Below the pieces are notes generated by a model. The model saw only the letters and a list, made by a program, of their open reading frames with translations, did not search any database and had not been told where the DNA came from. Source: Cytophagales bacterium (GTDB taxonomy: Bacteria; Bacteroidota; Bacteroidia; Cytophagales; Cyclobacteriaceae). From it: a DNA stretch of 9,839 nucleotides. How positions within the stretch are numbered: the stretch's first letter is position 1; each line of letters begins with the position of its first letter. Shown here in pieces: positions 1 to 5,553 of this stretch. Position numbers and translations under genes: made by a program. The stretch lies in the NCBI GenBank assembly GCA_003504855.1, contig DNZD01000169.1, positions 1 through 9,839 of the forward strand, read 5' to 3'.

Positions 1-269
1 GAAATTGGCAAACCGATGGCAACGCCATTGATGGTGCCGGAACCTGCTGAGTCGCGCTTAGGTTTCCACATAGCAACATTAATACCGGTGACCTTTTCAA
101 GGCCACGGTCAATGAAATTCAGACGAATACCCGTGAAACGCTTCAGGTTACCAAAACCGATTCCGCCTTTTTTAGATGGAATTCCAACACCCTGACCAAG
201 TGTTGGCAAGACAACAAACAATAAAATAACAAAAGCAGCACTTCGACGCAGCATAAGTAAGGGTTTCAT
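1..269 (-). CDS. Secreted surface-repeat-like protein, N-terminal part
   Basis: This is the first 89 codons of a minus-strand gene whose 3' end lies outside the window. It is read from ATG at 267-269; a second in-frame ATG five codons in (252-254) is an alternative start. Residues 1 to about 26 form a typical Sec signal peptide: basic MKPLLMLRR, a hydrophobic stretch (AAFVILLFVVLP), then TLGQG near the likely cleavage site. The mature part is rich in glycine and basic residues and contains FTGIRLNF, VTGINVAMWKP and INGVAIGLPI, a spaced G-[IV]-x-hydrophobic pattern. That pattern resembles the NGVxxGL repeats of LA_2272-type surface-repeat proteins, which are predicted outer-membrane or exported beta-rich proteins of unknown function. 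The gene begins 68 bases after the paaN stop, so it may be read through from that operon; no clear promoter was seen in the gap. The family assignment rests on pattern memory from a fragment. Confidence 0.72.
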   Translation of the reverse strand, partial: MKPLLMLRRSAAFVILLFVVLPTLGQGVGIPSKKGGIGFGNLKRFTGIRLNFIDRGLEKVTGINVAMWKPKRDSAGSGTINGVAIGLPI

Positions 270-337
270 CCGCTACTTAGATCGAATTTCAGCCCAAAAG
301 GTTGCGTCGACCTGAAACTAACCAACGCGTGCTATCA

Positions 338-2002
338 TCACTTCACCGGCTCGCGATGACCCACCCAGGTAAATCGTCTGGTTACATAATCGGAGTTGGT
401 AAAGGAAGCATTGCCTGCCGGGTTACCACCCGTTACATGATAATCACTAAATGCCGCATTCTGATTCATATAAATACCGCCGGTGAGGTTGAACGAGACT
501 GGTGTGGCCGCCAGCGCCATTTCGTCGGCAATCTTTTCACGCACAGCCGGGGATGTCGTATAGGCCCCGCATGAGATGGCACCGTGGTGCTCGGCCATCT
601 CCCGTGCCAGCGCAATAGAATGGTCCGTATCACGGGTCTTGATCAGCAAAGCAATCGGACCAAACAGCTCCTTGCTGAAAACCGCTGACTGGGACGCATC
701 GACCTCCACCACCACCGGTGTAATGATCCGGGCATTCTTGAATTGCGGATTATCAAACGATCTGGACTTTAACCAAACTTTGCCGGGCAATTTCTCTGAT
801 TCGATCACACGTTCACGCGTCTTCGGATTCTGCACGGCCCCCAACACAAAGGGTCCTGCTTTCGGATTGTCAATCAACCCATTGAGGTTGTCCACAAACT
901 TCTGCGCGAATTCATCAAATGATATTTTGCCGGAAGCACTGTCAATGCCGCCTGCCGGAATAAAGAAATTCTGCGGCGCCGTACACATCTGTCCGCTGTA
1001 CAGATTCACCGAAAACGCGACGTTGGCAGCCACCTTATCTGCATCCTCCACTGAATCCAGAATCACGGAATTAACACCTGTCTTCTCAGTGAATACTGTC
1101 TTTCCGGATAACCCCTCGAGGTACGATCCAAAGACAGAATTACCGGTAAAGTCGATAAGCTTCACCGCCGGATGCTCAGCTAACGATTTCGTAATCATCG
1201 CATCAAACGTATCAGCACCCAACTGACAGATATCTGCAGGCAGGTTATTTTCCTTCAACACATCCTGAATGCAAGCCACTACAATGGCGATGGGTAAAAT
1301 GGCTCCGGGGTGGGGCTTCACAATTACCGGGTTCCCGGTGATTAGGCTTCCGTAAATACCCGGCACGGAATTCCAGGTAGGAAAAGTAGAACAACCCACC
1401 ACTACCGAAACGCCTTTGGGTACGGCACGCCATTCTTTCTGTAATTGAATGCTGTATTTGCCCATTGGCTTCTCCCATTTTGCAGTTGCAGGATAGCGGG
1501 TCAATTCTTCAAATCCGGCCGCAATGGCTTCGAGTGCACGGTCGGCAGCGTGGGGACCAGAAGCCTGAAACGCCATCATATAACCCTGTCCTGTGGTATG
1601 CATCGTAGCATAGGCGATCTCAAAAAACTTTCCCTTCATCCGCTCCAGTGATTCCATCAGGATGCCTGCACGGTCGGCAGCTGAAACTTTCCGCCACGCA
1701 TGAAAAGCCACTCCTGATCGCTTCACCAACTCATCAGCACTGAATACTGGATATTGAATACCCAACTTCTCCTGCAAATACGGCGACTCCTCCTGCCCTG
1801 CCCAACCTGTCGGTGCGGCCTGATGGAGCAACTCAAAACGATGACCCACCTGGGCTTTGAATTTGGCCTGTCCGTCCGCGTCAGCCGTTTCACCATACGT
1901 GGCCGGCGATGGATTCTCAGGGTAAGCCGCGAAGAAAGTGCGGGTGTGCAAAGCCTCAATGGCTTTCATCAATACAGGCTGATGTTTTTCAAATAATGAC
2001 AT
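338..2002 (-). CDS. paaN: PaaN-type aldehyde dehydrogenase (phenylacetate degradation)
   Basis: A complete 554-residue NAD(P)-dependent aldehyde dehydrogenase of the PaaN family. These proteins are longer than ordinary aldehyde dehydrogenases because of an N-terminal extension. The family is expected to oxidise the ring-opened semialdehyde CoA intermediate of aerobic phenylacetate breakdown, the job of the aldehyde dehydrogenase half of PaaZ; no hydratase domain is fused here. Visible motifs are FPTWNSVPG (207-215, with the oxyanion Asn211), VKPHPGA (228-234, cofactor-binding lysine), FTGNSVFG (285-292), FTEKTG (304-309, Glu306 in the general-base position) and GQMCTAP (337-343, Cys340 as nucleophile). 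The start ATG at 2000-2002 lies 9 bases after the DUF4197 stop, so the two are almost surely co-transcribed. No paaA-E, paaG, paaJ or paaK gene is in view, so the real substrate could be another aldehyde. The family call is strong; the pathway role is inferred. Confidence 0.9.
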   Translation of the reverse strand: MSLFEKHQPVLMKAIEALHTRTFFAAYPENPSPATYGETADADGQAKFKAQVGHRFELLHQAAPTGWAGQEESPYLQEKLGIQYPVFSADELVKRSGVAFHAWRKVSAADRAGILMESLERMKGKFFEIAYATMHTTGQGYMMAFQASGPHAADRALEAIAAGFEELTRYPATAKWEKPMGKYSIQLQKEWRAVPKGVSVVVGCSTFPTWNSVPGIYGSLITGNPVIVKPHPGAILPIAIVVACIQDVLKENNLPADICQLGADTFDAMITKSLAEHPAVKLIDFTGNSVFGSYLEGLSGKTVFTEKTGVNSVILDSVEDADKVAANVAFSVNLYSGQMCTAPQNFFIPAGGIDSASGKISFDEFAQKFVDNLNGLIDNPKAGPFVLGAVQNPKTRERVIESEKLPGKVWLKSRSFDNPQFKNARIITPVVVEVDASQSAVFSKELFGPIALLIKTRDTDHSIALAREMAEHHGAISCGAYTTSPAVREKIADEMALAATPVSFNLTGGIYMNQNAAFSDYHVTGGNPAGNASFTNSDYVTRRFTWVGHREPVK

Positions 2003-2011
2003 GGCAATGAT

Positions 2012-2722
2012 TTATTGTTTGCTGAAAACTTTCTTTAACAATTCAGTGGTGCGCTCCACCGGATTCTCGCGGATCTTCTTTTCCTCCACGGCAATCATCG
2101 AAAACAAACCCTGCATCGCCATCTCCGTGGCATAGGCATTCAGGTCTGGATTCACCTTATCCACAAACGGAATTTTGTTGTAGGTGTTGATCACATCACC
2201 ATAATATTTCGTGGCCTCCACCTTATCCAGCGATTGCTGAATCACCGGCTTGAATTTCTCCCGCAGTTGACTGGAGGTGGTGCGCTTGAGGTATTGGGTA
2301 GCGGCATCCGGCTCACCCTTCAGGATCGCCCAGGCATCTTCAATCGTCATGGCGCGCACGGCATTAACAAAAATTGGCTTGGCCTGAGCGGCGGCATCTT
2401 CTGCGCCCCGGTTCAGGGTCATCACAAACCGATCAACCTGATTGCCAAGTCCAAGTTGCCTTAGCTTGTCTTCCACCTTCTTTACATCTGGCGGAAAAGG
2501 AATCATCACCGAAGGATTCTTATAATAGCCATCTACCTGAGACAACATCGAGGTACCACTGTTCACCCCTTTGATCAGCGCTTCCCGCAAGCCATCTCCA
2601 ACCTCGGCCGTGGTCAGTGCCGACGTGCCTTCGAGGCTTTTACTCGCTTCATTCAGGGCCTGATTGATCTGAGTGGCTGAACAACCACACAGTAGAATAG
2701 CCAGCACACAATATTTTAGCAT
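2012..2722 (-). CDS. DUF4197 family lipoprotein
   Basis: A 236-residue predicted lipoprotein of the DUF4197 family, whose biochemical function is unknown. The chosen start is the ATG at 2720-2722, because it begins directly with a lipoprotein signal (MLKYCVLAILLCGCS) whose lipobox is LCGC, with Cys14 as the lipidated residue and Ser at +2. The reading frame stays open for 23 more codons upstream, but that stretch overlaps the preceding gene and has no signal character. The mature part shows the family's sequence pattern: GLREALIKGV (45-54), DGYYKNPSVMIPFPPDV (64-80), LNRGAEDAAAQAKPIF (103-118), MTIEDAWAIL (125-134) and ATQYLKRTTSSQL (141-153). It is largely helical by composition. The gene starts 23 bases after the oxidase stop and ends 9 bases before paaN, so it is the middle gene of an apparent operon. 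A Ser at +2 fits outer-membrane-directed lipoproteins, but sorting rules differ in Bacteroidota. Confidence 0.88.
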   Translation of the reverse strand: MLKYCVLAILLCGCSATQINQALNEASKSLEGTSALTTAEVGDGLREALIKGVNSGTSMLSQVDGYYKNPSVMIPFPPDVKKVEDKLRQLGLGNQVDRFVMTLNRGAEDAAAQAKPIFVNAVRAMTIEDAWAILKGEPDAATQYLKRTTSSQLREKFKPVIQQSLDKVEATKYYGDVINTYNKIPFVDKVNPDLNAYATEMAMQGLFSMIAVEEKKIRENPVERTTELLKKVFSKQ

Positions 2723-2745
2723 AGTCGCATTATTTACAAGAATGA

Positions 2746-4014
2746 TTATTGAAACAAGGTACTCCGGTTGACTTCCCCCAGGGATCTGCACCCAGCAAGG
2801 CCCATCGTGAGGTCAAAGTCAGACATGAAGTTACGCAACACCTCGTGGACGCCCGCCTCGCCTGCGAGGGTTAACCCATATACATAGGGCCGCCCCACAC
2901 ACACTGCGGTCGCACCCAGCGCAATGGCCTTGAAAACATCGGCCCCTCCACGCACACCACTATCCAGCAATATTGGCACACGTCCGGCCACGGCATCAGC
3001 AATAGCGGGTAACATCTGCATGGTCGCTACTGATCCATCCACCTGCCGGCCACCGTGGTTAGAGACAACGATGCCATCCATGCCATGGTCGATAGCCATC
3101 TTCGCATCATCCGGATGAAGGATCCCCTTCAGGATGATTGGCAATTTGGTATGTTCACGCAGGAACGCCAGGTCGCCCCAGGTCACTGCCGGGTTAGAGT
3201 ATATCGCGGTAAACTTCCGAACAGCTTTTACGGGTCTTCCAGAAGTAAGTTTGCTGAAGAAACTTCCGCCCGGATATGCCTTCACCATCTTCATCAAACC
3301 AAGCAATGACTCAACGGTAACCTTGCGCTCCGGTGGTGCTTCATCGGGTTCGTCCATCAGTCGCTGAAAGACCGGATCGGACGTGTATTGTGCGATGCCC
3401 TTGCCTTCGAGAAAGGGCAGGTAAGCAAGATCAAGATCACGGGTTCTCCAACCCAATAATGTGGTATCCAGGGTTACTACTATTCCGGAACATCCGCACT
3501 TTTCGGCTCGGCTTACAAAGCTTGCGACCAGGTCCCTGGACTTGCTCCAATACAATTGGAAAAATCTTGGACCATCGCCCATAGCTGATGCAATCTGCTC
3601 CATGGGTACGCTGGCCTGGTTACTAAATATATACGGAATGCGCAATCTTGATGCGGCACGTCCAACAGCAAGGTCTGCATCCGGATGAACCATCTCCAGC
3701 ACACCGATGGGAGACAGTACCAATGGAGATGACAGGGTGTGACCGAATAATTTCACGGATGTGTCGCGCTGGTACACATTCCGCAACATGCGTGGCAGTA
3801 TCTGCCACTGTTCAAATGCGCGACGATTAGCAGACACGGTAGACTCGAGCCCTGCGCCACCAGCGATATAGGCATAAGCGTCCGGGGGCATTTTTTTGCG
3901 GGCCTTTTCTTCCAGCAAATGCGCGTCTATCGGTATTTCAGAACGCATGCCCGCGAAACCGTTCAAATAAATCTCGCGCTGACGATCGCCCGGGGAAAAG
4001 CCTGGAAGGTTCAT
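2746..4014 (-). CDS. FMN-dependent alpha-hydroxy-acid oxidase, lactate 2-monooxygenase-like
   Basis: A complete 422-residue TIM-barrel flavoprotein of the glycolate oxidase / lactate dehydrogenase (LldD) family. The closest remembered match is mycobacterial lactate 2-monooxygenase, which converts L-lactate and O2 to acetate and CO2. Shared landmarks are EIYLNG (14-19), YIAGGAG (49-55), LPRMLR (73-78), SPIGV (101-105), FQLYW (152-156), LLGWRTRDLD (186-195), DPVFQ (213-217), ILKGI (294-298), SNHGGRQ (318-324, catalytic His320 and substrate-binding Arg323), DSGVRGG (351-357) and GRP (374-376). The PIG sequence, with Gly where oxidases often have Ala, is the monooxygenase-type form. Residues 218-276 make a longer lid loop than in the mycobacterial enzyme. 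The start at 4012-4014 keeps the conserved REIYLNGF segment; a shorter start at Met23 would lose it. It is the first gene of the minus-strand operon. A plain L-lactate or other hydroxy-acid dehydrogenase remains possible. Confidence 0.88.
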   Translation of the reverse strand: MNLPGFSPGDRQREIYLNGFAGMRSEIPIDAHLLEEKARKKMPPDAYAYIAGGAGLESTVSANRRAFEQWQILPRMLRNVYQRDTSVKLFGHTLSSPLVLSPIGVLEMVHPDADLAVGRAASRLRIPYIFSNQASVPMEQIASAMGDGPRFFQLYWSKSRDLVASFVSRAEKCGCSGIVVTLDTTLLGWRTRDLDLAYLPFLEGKGIAQYTSDPVFQRLMDEPDEAPPERKVTVESLLGLMKMVKAYPGGSFFSKLTSGRPVKAVRKFTAIYSNPAVTWGDLAFLREHTKLPIILKGILHPDDAKMAIDHGMDGIVVSNHGGRQVDGSVATMQMLPAIADAVAGRVPILLDSGVRGGADVFKAIALGATAVCVGRPYVYGLTLAGEAGVHEVLRNFMSDFDLTMGLAGCRSLGEVNRSTLFQ

Positions 4015-4018
4015 TCCA

Positions 4019-4048
4019 CCAAGTTAATACAGTATTCACATCCCGCAA
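4019..4048 (-). promoter_or_regulatory. Candidate Bacteroidota-type promoter for the minus-strand operon
   Basis: Read on the minus strand, TTG (4046-4048) is followed after exactly 19 bases by TAACTTGG (4019-4026), which differs from TAnnTTTG by one base in the core. The spacing is right, but transcription would start at or very near the ATG at 4012-4014. That implies a leaderless message or use of the downstream Met23 start. This is a weak call. Confidence 0.25.
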
Positions 4049-4059
4049 TCCGCAACAGG

Positions 4060-4089
4060 TTGCGCCCGGAAATTTGTCGCCTATCTTTG
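4060..4089 (+). promoter_or_regulatory. Bacteroidota-type promoter of cinA
   Basis: TTG at 4060-4062, a 19-base spacer, then TATCTTTG at 4082-4089, an exact fit to the Bacteroidota -33/-7 form (TTG, 19-21 bases, TAnnTTTG). The start of transcription would fall a few bases after 4089, giving a leader of roughly 10-15 bases before the ATG at 4108. The site lies in a 93-base divergent gap, where this is the only full-consensus match. Confidence 0.55.
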
Positions 4090-4107
4090 CGATCTATTTT
4101 TCCTGGT

Positions 4108-5355
4108 ATGAAACCTGTTCTGGCAGAACTCCTCACCATCGGAGACGAAATCCTGTATGGTCAAATCGTAGACACGAACTCGCAATGGATGAGTGTTGAA
4201 CTCGACAAGGTGGGAATCAAGGTGGTGCGAAAGACTTCCATCGGCGACCGCGAAGATGAAATTCTCACCGCACTCGGAGAAGCCGAGCGCCGGGCAGATA
4301 TCATTCTGATTACCGGAGGCCTGGGGCCCACGAGCGATGACCTCACCAAACCCTGTCTCGCCAAATACTTCAACTGCCCGTTGAAAATCCATGAGGAAGC
4401 ACTGGCAGAAGTAACTGAATTCTTCAAGAGCCGCGGTCGCGAGCTCACAGAAACCAACCGTCAGCAAGCGGCACTTCCGGTTTGCTGCACCAAGATCACC
4501 AATCCGGTAGGCACAGCACCCGGTATGTGGTTCGAAAAAGATGGAAAGGTTTTCATGTCGATGCCGGGCGTACCGCATGAGATGAAGACCATGATGACTG
4601 AACGCGTCATTCCACGTCTCAAGACGATGTTTGCGCTGCCGGTGATCTGTCATAAAGTTATTCGCACAGCCGGCATAGGTGAATCCATGCTGGCAGATAA
4701 AATTGCGGACTGGGAAAAATCACTCCCAGACCATATCAAGTTGGCCTACCTGCCAAGCCTCGGTGAAGTAAAACTTCGTCTTACGGGCTTCGGTAATCAG
4801 GAAGCTGCCATGCGCAAAGAACTGGATCAATACACAACGACGTTATTGGAAAAAGCCGGTGCCTATATCTATGGATATGGTGAAGAACCATTGGAGTCGG
4901 TGTTGGGACATACCTTGCGTGAAAAGAAACTTACACTCGCCATCGCCGAGAGTTGCACGGGCGGATACCTCTCCCACCTCATCACCAGCATCCCCGGGAG
5001 CTCCGATTATTTTATGGGTAGCATGATCCCCTATTCCTATGAGATCAAAATGCTACAGTTGGGTGTGAAGCCAGAGACCCTTGAAAAATATGGTGCCGTC
5101 AGTGAGCCCACGATTCATGAAATGGCCAACGTCGTGCGGGCCCGCTTCCACTCCGATATTGGTGTTGCCACCAGCGGCATTGCAGGCCCTGGCGGAGCTA
5201 CGCCCGACAAACCCGTCGGCACCGTTTGGATCGCTTATTCAGACAAGTACCAGACCGTGACCCGCAAACTGCAGTTGAGCAAAGATCGCGCTGTCAACAT
5301 CCGGCTTGCCTCGCACGCGGTACTTAACCTTATCCGGGTTTCACTCCCCAAGTAA
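4108..5355 (+). CDS. cinA: CinA: pyrophosphatase-like domain plus NMN deamidase
   Basis: A complete 415-residue CinA protein, normal length for the family. Residues 1 to about 170 are the MoCF-biosynth-like (COG1058) domain, with GDEIL (12-16), DTNSQ (22-26), TGGLGPTSDD (69-78), NPVGTAPG (132-139) and MPGVPHEM (152-159); members show ADP-ribose pyrophosphatase activity. Residues from about 262 on are the PncC-type NMN amidohydrolase domain, with AESCTGG (280-286, probable nucleophile Ser282), AVSEPTIHEMA (330-340) and TSGIAGPGGATPDKPVG (355-371). Together they clear or recycle pyridine-nucleotide by-products: NMN is deamidated to nicotinic acid mononucleotide, which re-enters NAD synthesis. 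The start chosen is the ATG at 4108, because MKPVLAELLTIGDEIL is the usual CinA beginning and it lies just after a good promoter. The frame is open further upstream, but that stretch is antisense to the oxidase gene and has no CinA character. The competence-linked name is historical. Confidence 0.96.
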   Translation: MKPVLAELLTIGDEILYGQIVDTNSQWMSVELDKVGIKVVRKTSIGDREDEILTALGEAERRADIILITGGLGPTSDDLTKPCLAKYFNCPLKIHEEALAEVTEFFKSRGRELTETNRQQAALPVCCTKITNPVGTAPGMWFEKDGKVFMSMPGVPHEMKTMMTERVIPRLKTMFALPVICHKVIRTAGIGESMLADKIADWEKSLPDHIKLAYLPSLGEVKLRLTGFGNQEAAMRKELDQYTTTLLEKAGAYIYGYGEEPLESVLGHTLREKKLTLAIAESCTGGYLSHLITSIPGSSDYFMGSMIPYSYEIKMLQLGVKPETLEKYGAVSEPTIHEMANVVRARFHSDIGVATSGIAGPGGATPDKPVGTVWIAYSDKYQTVTRKLQLSKDRAVNIRLASHAVLNLIRVSLPK

Positions 5356-5392
5356 AGCCTCAGGTTACTCAATCGATTGAAAATCGACGTTG

Positions 5393-5421
5393 AAAAAAGC
5401 GTGCCAATCCGGCTATTTTTT
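5393..5421 (+). terminator. Weak terminator-like hairpin after cinA
   Basis: A run of six A (5393-5398) and a run of six T (5416-5421) can pair around a small core in which GCC (5403-5405) faces GGC (5411-5413). The arms are imperfect and the GC stem is short. It could end cinA transcription before the hydrogenase operon. This rests on its position and the T run only. Confidence 0.25.
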
Positions 5422-5493
5422 AAATATTTAGTTGCACTTCATTTTCGGTGTAAGTGTCTTATTATCACATAAATACAAGGCGATTTTACCTGA

Positions 5494-5524
5494 CTGACAA
5501 GGGTCATATGTAGTGGTATTTTTC
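5494..5524 (+). promoter_or_regulatory. Weak candidate promoter for the hox operon
   Basis: TATTTTTC at 5517-5524 matches TAnnTTTG except for the last base, and CTG at 5494-5496 lies 20 bases upstream in place of TTG. A start of transcription near 5530 would give a leader of about 25 bases before hoxF. It is the best match in the gap, but both elements deviate, so the operon may depend on an activator or on a different sigma factor. Confidence 0.22.
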
Positions 5525-5553
5525 AGTGGGAGATTTATGGAAATGTCCACCCT

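Larger units (their letters stand above)
5356..5553. other. Intergenic region between cinA and the hydrogenase operon
   Basis: A 198-base gap that is AT-rich in its middle (for example 5414-5431). It holds a perfect inverted repeat TCGAT/ATCGA around a 5-base loop (5373-5387), an A6...T6 hairpin-like element (5393-5421), a weak promoter-like pair near 5494-5524, and a purine-rich GGGAGA at 5528-5533. No convincing gene is present. Because the next gene starts a four-protein enzyme operon, this gap is the natural place for its promoter and any operator. Confidence 0.6.

Noticed and set aside
2723..2791. Longer start for the DUF4197 protein.
   Set aside because: The extra 23 codons overlap the end of the oxidase gene and would bury the lipoprotein signal; the ATG at 2720-2722 places that signal at the N-terminus.
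3919..4107. Upstream extension of the cinA frame, open for 63 codons before the chosen ATG.
   Set aside because: It lies antisense to the start of the oxidase gene, spans the cinA promoter, and has no similarity to CinA N-termini, whereas the ATG at 4108 begins with the usual CinA sequence.
4081..4653. Long open frame on the minus strand opposite cinA, plus similar long frames opposite paaN and the hox genes.
   Set aside because: They are shadows of strongly conserved genes on the other strand, with no recognisable domain and no start context.
5455..5469. CRP/FNR-like dyad TGT...TCACA in the gap before hoxF.
   Set aside because: The half sites TGT and ACA are 9 bases apart where the family needs 10, and the left half lacks the GA; too weak to call.
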